From Streptomyces sp. TLI_171 (lineage in GTDB: Bacteria > Actinomycetota > Actinomycetes > Streptomycetales > Streptomycetaceae): a stretch of DNA of 64,000 bases. The notes beneath the pieces were generated by a model that saw nothing but the letters and a program-made list of their open reading frames with translations, searched no databases and was not told the origin of the DNA. A program made the position numbers and the translations under genes. Within the stretch, counting starts at the first letter, position 1; every line of letters begins with the position of its first letter. The stretch is taken from NCBI RefSeq assembly GCF_003610255.1, contig NZ_RAPS01000001.1:2542001-2606000 (forward strand). Direction: 5' to 3'. Of this stretch, positions 26,826 through 34,987 are shown one piece after another.

Positions 26826-27374
26826 ATGGACCGAGTGGACCGCAGCCTCGCCCCGCACGACCCCGTCGACGCGATCGCCGACCAGTGGCGGCACGAACGC
26901 CCCGACCTCGCCGACCGGACGGAGGCGATGGCCGCGTTCGGCCGGGTGCACCGGGTCTCCCGCGCGGTCGGCGACCTGATGGAGCAGGCGTACGCGCCGT
27001 TCGGGATCGGCCGCGGCGAGTTCGACGTGCTGGCCACGCTGCGCCGCGCCGGCGAGCCGTTCTCGCTGTCGCCGCGCGAGCTGACGGCGACGCTGATGCT
27101 CACCACCGGCGGGATGACCGGCCGGCTGGACAAGCTGGAGCGGGCCGGCCTGGTCACCCGCTCCCCCGATCCGAACGACCGCCGCGGCCTGCGGATCACC
27201 CTCACCGAGCACGGCCGGGAGACGGTCGACCAGGCGGTCGCCGCCGGCCTGGCCGTCCAGCAGCGGATCATCGAGCGGCTCGGCGAGCAGCGGCTGGCCG
27301 AGCTGAACGGGCTGCTCCGGGAGCTGCTGCACAGCGTCGAGACCACCTCGCACCCCGCGCCGTCCCGCCACTGA
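26826..27374 (+). CDS. MarR family transcriptional regulator
   Basis: A 182-residue winged-helix regulator. The DNA-binding part spans about residues 60-130 (FDVLATLRRAGEPFSLSPREL, TGGMTGRLDKLERAGLVTRSPDPNDRRG, the latter being the recognition helix and wing). Long helices at both ends form the dimer interface. It is divergent from an EamA transporter, and the shared intergenic palindrome is the likely operator. The ATG follows CAGACT by 6 nt, so it is perhaps leaderless. The ligand is not predictable. Confidence 0.93.
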   Translation: MDRVDRSLAPHDPVDAIADQWRHERPDLADRTEAMAAFGRVHRVSRAVGDLMEQAYAPFGIGRGEFDVLATLRRAGEPFSLSPRELTATLMLTTGGMTGRLDKLERAGLVTRSPDPNDRRGLRITLTEHGRETVDQAVAAGLAVQQRIIERLGEQRLAELNGLLRELLHSVETTSHPAPSRH

Positions 27375-27407
27375 CGTCCCGCCGGCGGCTCGACCGGGCG
27401 CCGACGG

Positions 27408-27515
27408 CCCTGACCGCACGTCAACACCTCGCTCAACCGGGCACTGACCGCCCTGACTGCACGTCAACGCCTCGCTCGGGCCGAGCGCCGGGGCCCCTGA
27501 CCGCACGTCAACACC
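27408..27515. repeat. Three direct repeats of 21-27 bp, 43-44 bp apart, upstream of sigJ
   Basis: Core CTGACYGCACGTCAACRCC at 27409, 27452 and 27496. Units 1 and 2 also share CTCGCTC after the core (27408-27434, 27451-27477); unit 3 ends at about 27515. They fill the intergenic region between the MarR gene and sigJ and lie outside any credible coding frame. The spacing is four helical turns, so one protein could bind all three on one face. Confidence 0.8.
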
Positions 27516-27579
27516 CGCGGTCCCGAGCGGAGGTCAAGGTCCCTGCCGCCGCCGGCGTCGGGCGCGCTACGGTGGGCGG

Positions 27580-28482
27580 GTGTCCGAACCGACCGCGATC
27601 GAGGCCGAACCGGCCCGCCCCCTCGATGCCTTCCAGGCCGAGCGTCGCTACCTGGGCTCGGTGGCCTACCGCCTGCTGGGCTCGGTGGCCGACGCGGAGG
27701 ACGTGCTGCAGGACGCCTGGCTGCGCTGGCAGGCCACGGACCGGGCCGCTGTCACCGACCCGCGCGCGTACCTGACCACCGTGGTGACCAGGCTCTGCTA
27801 CGACCAGCTGGGTTCGGCGCGGGCCCGCCGGGAGGCGTACGTCGGCGAGTGGCTGCCGGAGCCGGTGCTGACCAGCTTGGATTCGCCTGCCGAGCAGGCC
27901 GAGCTGGGCGAGGCGGTGTCGGTGGCGATGCTGGCGGTGATGGAGCAGCTGACCCCGGCCGAGCGGGCGGCGTTCGTGCTGCACGACGTCTTCGCGGTCG
28001 GGTTCGAGGAGATCGCCTCGGCGCTGGACCGCTCCCCCGAGGCCACCCGGCAGCTCGCCTCGCGGGCCCGCCGCCGGGTCCGGGACGGCGGCCGCCGCAC
28101 CACCGTGGACCGGGCCGTGCACCGCCGGGTGGTCTCGGCGTTCACCGCCGCGGCGGTCGGCGGCAACCTGACGGCGCTGCTCGAGATGCTCGACCCCGAG
28201 GTGGCCTGGCACGCGGACGGCGGCGGGGTCGTCAACGCGGTGCGGCGGCCGGTGTTTGGCACGGTCGGCGTCGGCCGGCTGCTGCGCAAGTTCACCGAGC
28301 GGGCGGTCAGCGCCGAGCGTCCGCTGGTGCCCGTACTGGTCAACGGCGAGCCGGGCGCGGTCTGGTACTCCGCACCGGGCGTGGTCGGCGCCGTCCTGGC
28401 GTTCACCGTGGTGGAGGGCCTGATCACCGACTTCTACGTGATGGTGAACCCGGAGAAGCTCACCCACCTCGCGACCGTGTGA
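27580..28482 (+). CDS. sigJ: ECF41-type sigma factor SigJ-like, with SnoaL extension
   Basis: A 300-residue sigma factor with region 2 (about 15-85), region 4 (about 115-170, FEEIASALDRSPEATRQLASRARRR) and a C-terminal SnoaL-like domain (about 180-300). The three ECF41 signatures are all present: WLPEP at 91-95, DGGG at 213-216 and NPEKL at 290-294 (consensus NPDKL). In ECF41 the extension acts as a built-in regulator in place of an anti-sigma factor, and an oxidoreductase-type gene usually adjoins; here an FAD oxidoreductase follows. The GTG is 6 nt after TACGGT, so likely leaderless. Confidence 0.93.
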   Translation: MSEPTAIEAEPARPLDAFQAERRYLGSVAYRLLGSVADAEDVLQDAWLRWQATDRAAVTDPRAYLTTVVTRLCYDQLGSARARREAYVGEWLPEPVLTSLDSPAEQAELGEAVSVAMLAVMEQLTPAERAAFVLHDVFAVGFEEIASALDRSPEATRQLASRARRRVRDGGRRTTVDRAVHRRVVSAFTAAAVGGNLTALLEMLDPEVAWHADGGGVVNAVRRPVFGTVGVGRLLRKFTERAVSAERPLVPVLVNGEPGAVWYSAPGVVGAVLAFTVVEGLITDFYVMVNPEKLTHLATV

Positions 28483-28490
28483 CGCCGCCT

Positions 28491-28526
28491 CCGGAGGTGT
28501 GACGCGGCTCACGGTCACACCTCCGG
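28491..28526. promoter_or_regulatory. 13-bp perfect inverted repeat with ECF41-like promoter
   Basis: Arms 28491-28503 and 28514-28526 are perfect complements around a 10-nt loop, 9 nt after the sigJ stop. The right arm begins GTCACA, which is followed after 16 bases by TGTC (28536-28539). This resembles the ECF41 target (TGTCACA-N16-CGTC, as I recall it) for the oxidoreductase gene. The structure may be terminator, operator or both. Confidence 0.65.
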
Positions 28527-28583
28527 GGGCTGTCCTGTCTTCCTTCTGTATCCGCCACCGGCGGGGTCCTGAAGGAGGACGAG

Positions 28584-29654
28584 ATGACCAGCAAGCACAT
28601 CGTGGTGATCGGCGCGGGCTACGCGGGGCTGTCCGCTGCCGCCGGAATCGGCCGGGGCGCGGACCGGGTCACCCTGATCGCCCCCGAGCAGCGCTTCCGT
28701 CACCGCGTCCGCCAGCACGAGATCGCCGCGGGCCGCCGGGTCGCCCGACCCGACATCGCCCACGTGCTGCGCGGCCGCAAGGTCACCCACCTGGCCACCC
28801 GGGTGACCGAGCTCGACCTGGCCGCCCGCAAGGTGGTCACCGAGGACGGCGGGCGACTGGCCTACGACACCCTCGTGTACGCGCTCGGCAGCCGCACCGC
28901 CTGGGGTTCGGTTCCGGGCGCGGCGGAGCACGCGTACTCGGCCGAGCGTGCCGAGGAGCTGCGCCGCCGGATCGCCGACGCGCCGACGCCCGGCACGGTC
29001 GCGGTGGTCGGCGGCGGCCCGACCGGCATCGAGCTGGCCACCGAGCTGGCCGAGGCGTACCCGGCCTGGCAGGTCCGGCTGGTCGCGGCGGGCCCGGTCG
29101 GCGGCTGGCTCTCGGAACGCGGCCGGGCGCACGTCCTGGCGGTGCTCGGCCGGCTGGGCGCGCGGGTGGACGAGCTGCGGCGGGTCACCGCGGTCACCCC
29201 GGACGGGCTGGAGACCGACGGCGGTGCGATCCCGGCGGACGTGGTGGTCTGGGCGGCGTCGATGGAGCCGCACCCGCTGGCGGCCGCCGCCGGCCTGGCC
29301 GTCGCCGAGAACGGGCAGGCCCTGGTGGACGACCACCTGCGCTCGCTGTCGCACCCCGAGGTGTACGTGATCGGGGACGCCGCCGCGGTCGACGTCCCCG
29401 GCGTCGGGCGGCTGCGGATGGCGTGCGCCACCGCGATGCCGCAGGGCCAGTACCTCGCCAAGCTGCTGACCGGACGCACCAGCAAGCCGTTCTCGTACCG
29501 CTACGTCACCCAGTGCATGAGCCTCGGGCGGGGGGAGGCGCTGGTGCAGCTGATCCACGGCGACGACTCGCTCCGGCCGCGGGTGCTGACCGGCGCGACC
29601 GGGCGGCTGGTCAAGGCCGGGATCGTCAAGGGCCTGCCGCTGTCGCTGCGCTGA
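28584..29654 (+). CDS. FAD-dependent NAD(P) oxidoreductase, SigJ target candidate
   Basis: A 356-residue pyridine-nucleotide-disulfide/type-II NADH dehydrogenase-like flavoprotein. FAD-binding GAGYAG at residues 10-15, NAD(P)-binding VVGGGPTGIELA near 138-149, and the second FAD segment VYVIGDAAAV near 262-271. There is no CxxC active site and no C-terminal membrane helix, so a soluble single-component reductase is likely; its acceptor is unknown. An AAGGAGG ribosome binding site precedes the ATG. Placement after sigJ with an ECF41-like promoter suggests it is the target of that sigma factor. Confidence 0.9.
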   Translation: MTSKHIVVIGAGYAGLSAAAGIGRGADRVTLIAPEQRFRHRVRQHEIAAGRRVARPDIAHVLRGRKVTHLATRVTELDLAARKVVTEDGGRLAYDTLVYALGSRTAWGSVPGAAEHAYSAERAEELRRRIADAPTPGTVAVVGGGPTGIELATELAEAYPAWQVRLVAAGPVGGWLSERGRAHVLAVLGRLGARVDELRRVTAVTPDGLETDGGAIPADVVVWAASMEPHPLAAAAGLAVAENGQALVDDHLRSLSHPEVYVIGDAAAVDVPGVGRLRMACATAMPQGQYLAKLLTGRTSKPFSYRYVTQCMSLGRGEALVQLIHGDDSLRPRVLTGATGRLVKAGIVKGLPLSLR

Positions 29655-29719
29655 CCGGCCGTCAGGTGCGGGGCTCGCGGCGGCCCGGGATCCGACCTCC
29701 CGTGGAGCGCCGGAACGCC

Positions 29720-29756
29720 GACGGGCCGGGACCCCCTTGCGGGGACCCGGCCCGTC
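29720..29756 (-). terminator. Hairpin terminator after lepA
   Basis: 11-bp perfect GC arms (29720-29730, 29746-29756) plus an inner CCCC/GGGG stem. It is 16 nt from the lepA stop and also lies downstream of the convergent oxidoreductase, so it may serve both. Confidence 0.75.
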
Positions 29757-29772
29757 GTGGCCGACCTCGGAG

Positions 29773-31641
29773 TTACTTCTTCTCCTTGGGCGCCTCTGCG
29801 TCCGTGGACAGCGCGGCGATGAAGGCCTCCTGCGGGACCTCCACGCGGCCGACCATCTTCATCCGCTTCTTGCCTTCCTTCTGCTTCTCCAGCAGCTTGC
29901 GCTTGCGCGAGATGTCACCGCCGTAGCACTTGGCGAGGACGTCCTTGCGGATCGCGCGGACCGTCTCGCGGGCGATCACCCGGGAGCCGATCGCGGCCTG
30001 GATCGGCACCTCGAACTGCTGGCGCGGGATCAGCTTCTGCAGCTTGCCGGCCATCATCACGCCGTAGTTGTAGGCCTTGTCCTTGTGCACGATGGCGGAG
30101 AACGCGTCGACCGCGTCACCGTGCAGCAGGATGTCGACCTTCACCAGCTGGGCGGTCTGCTCGCCGATGGGCTCGTAGTCCAGCGAGGCGTAGCCGCGGG
30201 TCTTGGACTTCAGCTGGTCGAAGAAGTCGAAGACGATCTCGGCCAGCGGCAGGGTGTAGCGCAGCTCGACGCGGTCCTCGGAGAGGTAGTCCATGCCCTG
30301 CAGGTTGCCGCGGCGGGACTGGCACAGCTCCATGATCGCGCCGACGAACTCGTTGGGCGCCAGGATGGTGCCGCGCACGACCGGCTCGTACACCTCGGCG
30401 ATCTTGCCGGTCGGGAACTCGCTCGGGTTGGTGACGGTGTGCTCGGTGCCGTCCTCCATGATCACCCGGTAGACCACGTTCGGGGCGGTGGAGATCAGGT
30501 CGAGGTTGAACTCGCGCTCCAGGCGCTCCCGGATGATCTCCAGGTGCAGCAGGCCGAGGAAGCCGCAGCGGTAGCCGAAGCCGAGGGCGACCGAGGTCTC
30601 CGGCTCGTAGACCAGCGCGGCGTCGTTCAGGCGCAGCTTGTCGAGGGCGTCGCGCAGCAGCGGGTAGTCCGAGCCGTCCAGCGGGTAGAGGCCGGAGAAC
30701 ACCATCGGGCGCGGGTCCTTGTAGCCGCCCAGCGCCTCGGTGGCGCCCTTGTTCTGCGAGGTGATCGTGTCGCCGACCTTGGACTGCCGGACGTCCTTCA
30801 CACCGGTGATGATGTAGCCCACCTCGCCGACGCCGAGGCCGTCGGCGACCTTCGGCTCGGGCGAGATGACGCCGATCTCCAGCAGCTCGTGGGTGGCGCC
30901 GGTGGACATCATGGCGATCCGCTCGCGCTTGGTGAGCTGGCCGTCCACGACTCGCACGTAGGTGACCACGCCGCGGTAGGCGTCGTACACCGAGTCGAAG
31001 ATCATCGCGCGGGCCGGGGCGTTCTTGACGCCGACGGGGGCCGGGATCTTCTCGACCACGTGGTCGAGCAGCTCCTCCACGCCGAGGCCGGTCTTCGCGG
31101 ACACCTTCAGCACGTCGCCCGGGTCGCAGCCGATGATGTGCGCGATCTCGGCGGCGTACTTCTCCGGCTGGGCGGCCGGCAGGTCGATCTTGTTGAGCAC
31201 CGGGATGATCGTGAGGTCGTTCTCCAGCGCCAGGTACAGGTTGGCGAGGGTCTGCGCCTCGATGCCCTGGGCGGCGTCGACCACCAGAATGGTTCCCTCG
31301 CAGGCCGCGAGGGAGCGGGACACCTCGTACGTGAAGTCCACGTGGCCTGGGGTGTCGATCATGTTGAGGATGTGCGTCGTACCCGCGCTCTCACCGGTCC
31401 GCGGCGCCCAAGGGAGGCGGACGGCCTGCGACTTGATGGTGATGCCGCGCTCGCGCTCGATGTCCATCCGGTCGAGGTACTGGGCGCGCATCTGCCGGGG
31501 GTCCACCACGCCGGTGATCTGCAGCATCCGGTCGGCGAGCGTCGACTTGCCGTGGTCGATGTGGGCGATGATGCAGAAGTTGCGGATCACCGCCGGGTCA
31601 GTACGGCTGGGCTCTGGCACGTTGCTGGGGGTCGCGGGCAC
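29773..31641 (-). CDS. lepA: Elongation factor 4 (LepA)
   Basis: Translational GTPase that acts on the ribosome (initiation/back-translocation). Of 622 residues, the G1 loop is AHIDHGKST near residue 24, G3 DTPGH, G4 NKID; domains II, III, V and the LepA-specific C-terminal domain follow, ending in a Lys/Glu-rich tail. The open frame extends upstream, but the GTG at 31641 ([16 protein letters not shown]) matches the start used in streptomycetes as I recall. Monocistronic, with a terminator. The divergent gene is a monooxygenase-fold protein. Confidence 0.96.
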   Translation of the reverse strand: MPATPSNVPEPSRTDPAVIRNFCIIAHIDHGKSTLADRMLQITGVVDPRQMRAQYLDRMDIERERGITIKSQAVRLPWAPRTGESAGTTHILNMIDTPGHVDFTYEVSRSLAACEGTILVVDAAQGIEAQTLANLYLALENDLTIIPVLNKIDLPAAQPEKYAAEIAHIIGCDPGDVLKVSAKTGLGVEELLDHVVEKIPAPVGVKNAPARAMIFDSVYDAYRGVVTYVRVVDGQLTKRERIAMMSTGATHELLEIGVISPEPKVADGLGVGEVGYIITGVKDVRQSKVGDTITSQNKGATEALGGYKDPRPMVFSGLYPLDGSDYPLLRDALDKLRLNDAALVYEPETSVALGFGYRCGFLGLLHLEIIRERLEREFNLDLISTAPNVVYRVIMEDGTEHTVTNPSEFPTGKIAEVYEPVVRGTILAPNEFVGAIMELCQSRRGNLQGMDYLSEDRVELRYTLPLAEIVFDFFDQLKSKTRGYASLDYEPIGEQTAQLVKVDILLHGDAVDAFSAIVHKDKAYNYGVMMAGKLQKLIPRQQFEVPIQAAIGSRVIARETVRAIRKDVLAKCYGGDISRKRKLLEKQKEGKKRMKMVGRVEVPQEAFIAALSTDAEAPKEKK

Positions 31642-31744
31642 CTTGGTCCGATTTCTGATCCGATCAATATGGTTCTGCCCATCCTCCCATGCCGAAGGAC
31701 CCGCGGGCCTTCCCGCCCGAGCGGGTGTGCGGGACGATCGCCGC

Positions 31745-32050
31745 ATGATCTTGGAAAGCGCCCTGCTCGACGTCCGTCCCGGCCAGGAGGACTCCTTCCT
31801 CGCCGCCTTCGCCGAAGCCCGCCCGCTGATCACCGCCCAGCACGGGTTCCGCTCCCTGGAACTGCGGCGCTGCCTGGACGACGGCAGCACCTCGCGGTTC
31901 CTGCTGCAGGTCGGCTGGGACACCCTGGAGGACCACACCGAGGGCTTCCGGCGCTCCCCCGAGTACCAGCGCTGGCGCGAACTGCTGCACCACTACTACG
32001 ACCCGTTCCCGGTGGTCGAGCACTACGGCGAGCCGCTGCTCTCCGCCTGA
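31745..32050 (+). CDS. Antibiotic biosynthesis monooxygenase (ABM) domain protein
   Basis: A 101-residue dimeric alpha-beta barrel protein: [33 protein letters not shown] and [24 protein letters not shown] are the usual ABM strands and helices. The family includes heme-degrading enzymes and quinol monooxygenases, and many members of unknown role. The ATG at 31745 follows GACGAT by 6 nt, so it may be leaderless. It is divergent from lepA; an 11-bp palindrome TGATCCGATCA (31656-31666) lies between them. Confidence 0.85.
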   Translation: MILESALLDVRPGQEDSFLAAFAEARPLITAQHGFRSLELRRCLDDGSTSRFLLQVGWDTLEDHTEGFRRSPEYQRWRELLHHYYDPFPVVEHYGEPLLSA

Positions 32051-32087
32051 CGGGGCGCCGGTCGCGAGGTGGTGGCGGCGGTCCGGT

Positions 32088-32117
32088 TTGGGCGGGCCGG
32101 GGCCGCCCTGGTAGCGT
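32088..32117 (+). promoter_or_regulatory. Predicted rpsT promoter
   Basis: TTGGGC (32088-32093), 18 bases, TAGCGT (32112-32117). This leaves a leader of about 95 nt before rpsT, with a small CGGGT/ACCCG hairpin near 32171. Confidence 0.5.
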
Positions 32118-32219
32118 GGGCGGCTGCACTCCGCCATCGGCATGCCCTCTCAGCAGGTCCGAACGGCAATCGGGTGCAACCCGTCGAAGCAACGATTCAC
32201 ACAGACTGAGGCTCACTTC

Positions 32220-32483
32220 GTGGCGAACATCAAGTCCCAGATCAAGCGCAACAAGACCAACGAGAAGGCGCGCCTGCGCAACAAGGCCGTCAAGTCCTCG
32301 CTGAAGACCGCTCTGCGCAAGGCCCGCGAGGCCGCTGCCGCCGGTGAGACCGAGAAGGCCGTTGTGCTGGCCCGCGCCGCCTCCAAGGCCCTCGACAAGG
32401 CCGTGAGCAAGGGCGTCATCCACAAGAACCAGGCCGCCAACAAGAAGTCGGCGATCACCAAGCGCGTCAACGTCGCTGCCTGA
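32220..32483 (+). CDS. rpsT: 30S ribosomal protein S20
   Basis: Primary 16S rRNA-binding protein of the 30S subunit. 87 residues, Lys/Ala-rich, all helical, beginning [21 protein letters not shown] after the GTG. The true start is the GTG at 32220; the frame is open further upstream but that part is unlike S20. Monocistronic, opposite to lepA as in many bacteria. Confidence 0.97.
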   Translation: MANIKSQIKRNKTNEKARLRNKAVKSSLKTALRKAREAAAAGETEKAVVLARAASKALDKAVSKGVIHKNQAANKKSAITKRVNVAA

Positions 32484-32497
32484 TCCTGGTTCTTCCC

Positions 32498-32517
32498 GCA
32501 CGGCCCGCGGGCCGTGC
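32498..32517 (+). terminator. rpsT terminator
   Basis: A 20-bp perfect palindrome (8-bp stem with CGCG loop) 14 nt after the rpsT stop. Confidence 0.7.
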
Positions 32518-32689
32518 ACCCGGTGCTCCGGCACCGTCCCGGACGGCGTGCACCAGCGGCCCTCTACCCGCCACCGCCGACCACAGCTCCCGGAAACCCC
32601 GGCCCTCTACCCGGAGTTCCGACGAGCAGCATGATCCGTACCGCACGCGGCCTGCGTTCGCCACGCGGGTGCGGTACTCCAGCTTCAGC

Positions 32690-32722
32690 CACTGCCCGCC
32701 CGGTCTCACCGGGCGGGCAGTG
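32690..32722. terminator. Strong 14-bp hairpin, 5-nt loop
   Basis: Arms 32690-32703 and 32709-32722 are perfectly complementary around TCTCA. It is the strongest simple stem-loop in this gene-free stretch and is not adjacent to a stop codon. Confidence 0.65.
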
Positions 32723-32919
32723 CGCATTTCGGCCCCCGGAGCCGGTGAGCTCCCGCGGGGCGTGCACCGGGGGTACCGGGTCCAGGCCGGTCGGGCTGGC
32801 TGGACGGCCAGGCGGGCGGGCTGCCGGGCCGCCGGGCTGGGCAACAGTGCCGCTCCCTGGCGGTCACAGCAGCGTCACAACGGCCGCAACGCTTCCGGGG
32901 CCGTGGAAGCGTGGGCGTC

Positions 32920-33387
32920 ATGCGTCTGAGACTCATTGCGGCCGCCGGCTTCACCGCCGTCGCCCTCCTCACCCTGACCGCCTGCAACGACGACGGCAGC
33001 GACACCGCCGCCGGCAGCAGCGCGGCCGGCTCCCAGTCCGCTGCGCCTGCGCCTGCCACCAGCTCGGCGGCTCCGGCCAACAGTGCTTCCGCGTCGAGCG
33101 CAGCTTCCTCCACCGCACCTGCCGCGGGCGGCAGCGTCCCTTCGCCCAACGCCGCCCAGACCGCCGGTCTGCTCGCCGGGCTGAAGGCGATCAACCCGGC
33201 CCTCGGGACGGATCAGGCCAAGGCCGTCAGCGCCGCCCGCAACGTCTGCCAGGAGATCAAGGCGGGCAAGGACATGGCCACCGTCACCAGCAACGCCGCC
33301 CAGCGGTTCAGCGGCGGCAGCGTCAACCTCACCCCCGACGACGGCATCGCCATCGTCGCCGCCATCAAGGTCTCCTTCTGCATGTAG
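32920..33387 (+). CDS. Small lipoprotein, DUF732-like
   Basis: A 155-residue exported lipoprotein: MRLRLIAAAGFTAVALLTLTAC gives the signal peptide and lipobox LTAC, so lipidation is at about Cys22. A Ser/Ala-rich linker (about 25-85) tethers a C-terminal domain of about 70 residues with two Cys (VCQEI and the penultimate Cys in VSFCM), the pattern of DUF732. The ATG at 32920 with GGAAG 10 nt before it is preferred over the GTG at 32911. Role unknown; it is monocistronic with a clear terminator. Confidence 0.75.
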   Translation: MRLRLIAAAGFTAVALLTLTACNDDGSDTAAGSSAAGSQSAAPAPATSSAAPANSASASSAASSTAPAAGGSVPSPNAAQTAGLLAGLKAINPALGTDQAKAVSAARNVCQEIKAGKDMATVTSNAAQRFSGGSVNLTPDDGIAIVAAIKVSFCM

Positions 33388-33407
33388 TCGGGACTTAGCG
33401 GCGTCAA

Positions 33408-33439
33408 CGAGCCCCCGAGACAACGTCCTCGGGGGCTCG
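33408..33439 (+). terminator. Terminator between the lipoprotein gene and holA
   Basis: Perfect 12-bp arms (33408-33419, 33428-33439) with an 8-nt loop, between convergent genes; it can serve both strands. Confidence 0.85.
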
Positions 33440-33514
33440 CCCGTGCCTGCCCACCGCCCCGGCATCCCTCCCTGACGGTCGGTCAACTGCCGTGCTCGCG
33501 TGCTCGGTAGCGGA

Positions 33515-34510
33515 CTAGTACGGCCGGGAGCCGGCCCGGGAGGCGCGGGCCACGGCGACCACTGCGCGCTCCAGGGCGTACGCGGGGTCGTCGGAGCCGC
33601 CCTTCACCGCGGCGTCGGCCTCGGCGACTGCGATCAGGGCGGCGGCCACGCCGTCTCCCGTCCAGCCGCGCATCTGCTGGCGGACCCGGTCCACCTTCCA
33701 CGGCGGCATGCCGAGTTCGCGCGCGAGGTCGGCTGGCCGCATGTTTCGGCCTGCACTGGCGAGCCGGCCGATGCTGCGGACGCCGGACGCGAGGGCGTAG
33801 GTGATACCCGTCGGCGGCTGGCCGACGGCCAGTGCCCAGCGCAGCCGCTCCAGCGCCTCGGCGGCCCGGCCGGTGACGGCGAGGTCGGCCACCTCGAAGC
33901 CGGTCGCCTCGGCCCGCCCGCTGTAGTACTTGGCGACCGCCGTCTCGTCGATCGGGCCCTCGATGTCCGCCGTCAACTGGCTGCACGCGGCAGCCAGTTC
34001 CCTCAGGTCACTGCCGAGGGAGTCCAGCAGGGCCTGGCACGCCTCGGGGCTGGCAGCCCGGCCGAGGGTGCGGAACTCGCCGCGGATGAACGCCAACTTC
34101 TCGCTCGCCTTGGTGAGCTTGGCGCACTGGACTTCCCGTGCCCCCGCCTTCTTCGCCGCGTCCAGCAGGCCCTTTCCCTTGGCGCCGCCGGCGTGCACCA
34201 GCACCATGATCACTTCTTCGACGGGCGAGTCCAGGTAGGCCTTGATCTCCTTGACCGCGTCGGCCGCGAGGTCCTGGGCCGCCCGGACCACGATGACCTT
34301 CTGCTCCGCGAAGAGCGAAGGCGTGGTGAGTTCGGCCAGTTGGCCCGCCTGCAGCGCGCCGGGGGCGACGTCCCGGACGTCGGTATCCGGGTCCGCCGCC
34401 CGCGCCGCGCTCACCACCTCGGCAACTGCGCGGTCGAGCAGCAACTCCTCCTGGCCGACCGCAACGGTCAGCGGGGCGAGCAGGTCGTCGGGTGCACTCT
34501 TCCTGGCCAT
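33515..34510 (-). CDS. holA: DNA polymerase III subunit delta
   Basis: Clamp-loader subunit that opens the beta sliding clamp. The 331-residue protein has the delta fold: N-terminal ATPase-like domain without a working P-loop (TVAVGQEELLLDRAVAEVV, EQKVIVVRAAQDL), middle helical domain (LRELAAACSQL) and C-terminal collar (VDRVRQQMRGWTGDGVAAAL). It lies beside comEC, the usual neighbour. The ATG at 34510 is divergent from a small gene at 34624. Confidence 0.92.
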   Translation of the reverse strand: MARKSAPDDLLAPLTVAVGQEELLLDRAVAEVVSAARAADPDTDVRDVAPGALQAGQLAELTTPSLFAEQKVIVVRAAQDLAADAVKEIKAYLDSPVEEVIMVLVHAGGAKGKGLLDAAKKAGAREVQCAKLTKASEKLAFIRGEFRTLGRAASPEACQALLDSLGSDLRELAAACSQLTADIEGPIDETAVAKYYSGRAEATGFEVADLAVTGRAAEALERLRWALAVGQPPTGITYALASGVRSIGRLASAGRNMRPADLARELGMPPWKVDRVRQQMRGWTGDGVAAALIAVAEADAAVKGGSDDPAYALERAVVAVARASRAGSRPY

Positions 34511-34623
34511 CGCCTACCAGGATCGCATGCCGGGCCGACAGCACCGTCCCGCCTCGCGCCCCGCTTCCGGTGCCGGGGAGGGGCCGCCTCCGGGCCCTCC
34601 CCCGGCCTGGGCAGAATGATGGC

Positions 34624-34887
34624 GTGATCGAGAACAATGACCGTCAGTTGCTCGTCCTCCCCGACCGCGATGCGGCCGAGGAGATCGCCGAGGACCTGAG
34701 CGCACGCTGGCCCGAGCTGGGCGCCGTGGAGATCGTCCGGGACTCCCTCGCCGGGGAGGACGACGCCGAGGACGCCCAGTGGCTGGTGGTGGTCGAGGCC
34801 CCCGAGGACGGCGGCTGGACCGCACAACTGCTCGCCGACCTCGACCGCCTCGTCGCCGAACAGGACGGGTGGCGGGAACAGGACTGA
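34624..34887 (+). CDS. Small acidic protein of unknown function
   Basis: 87 residues from a GTG at 34624 (VIENNDRQLLVLPDRDAAEEIAEDL). It is strongly acidic, with a compact alpha/beta pattern and no Cys or membrane helix. I do not recognise a family. Coding is supported by the codon-position bias of the frame, by its placement between a divergent promoter region and a 14-bp terminator, and by my recollection of a similar small gene beside holA/comEC in streptomycetes. Confidence 0.65.
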   Translation: MIENNDRQLLVLPDRDAAEEIAEDLSARWPELGAVEIVRDSLAGEDDAEDAQWLVVVEAPEDGGWTAQLLADLDRLVAEQDGWREQD

Positions 34888-34923
34888 CCGGTGCCCCGGC
34901 CCGGTGCCGGGGACGCCGTTGGC

Positions 34924-34962
34924 CCCGCCCGAGCGAGGTCGGACCCCACTCGCTCGGGCGGG
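34924..34962. terminator. Bidirectional terminator before comEC end
   Basis: Perfect 14-bp arms (34924-34937, 34949-34962) with an 11-nt loop between two convergent genes. Confidence 0.85.
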
Positions 34963-34987
34963 AGACCGGTCGCTGCCCCGCCGGACG

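Larger units (their letters stand above)
32484..32919. other. Gene-free stretch between rpsT and the lipoprotein gene
   Basis: No coding frame here looks real. It holds the rpsT terminator palindrome (32498-32517), a repeated CCCTCTACCCG segment (near 32561 and 32611), and a second, very strong 14-bp hairpin (32690-32722). The second hairpin could end a long rpsT 3' region or a small RNA of its own. Confidence 0.6.
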
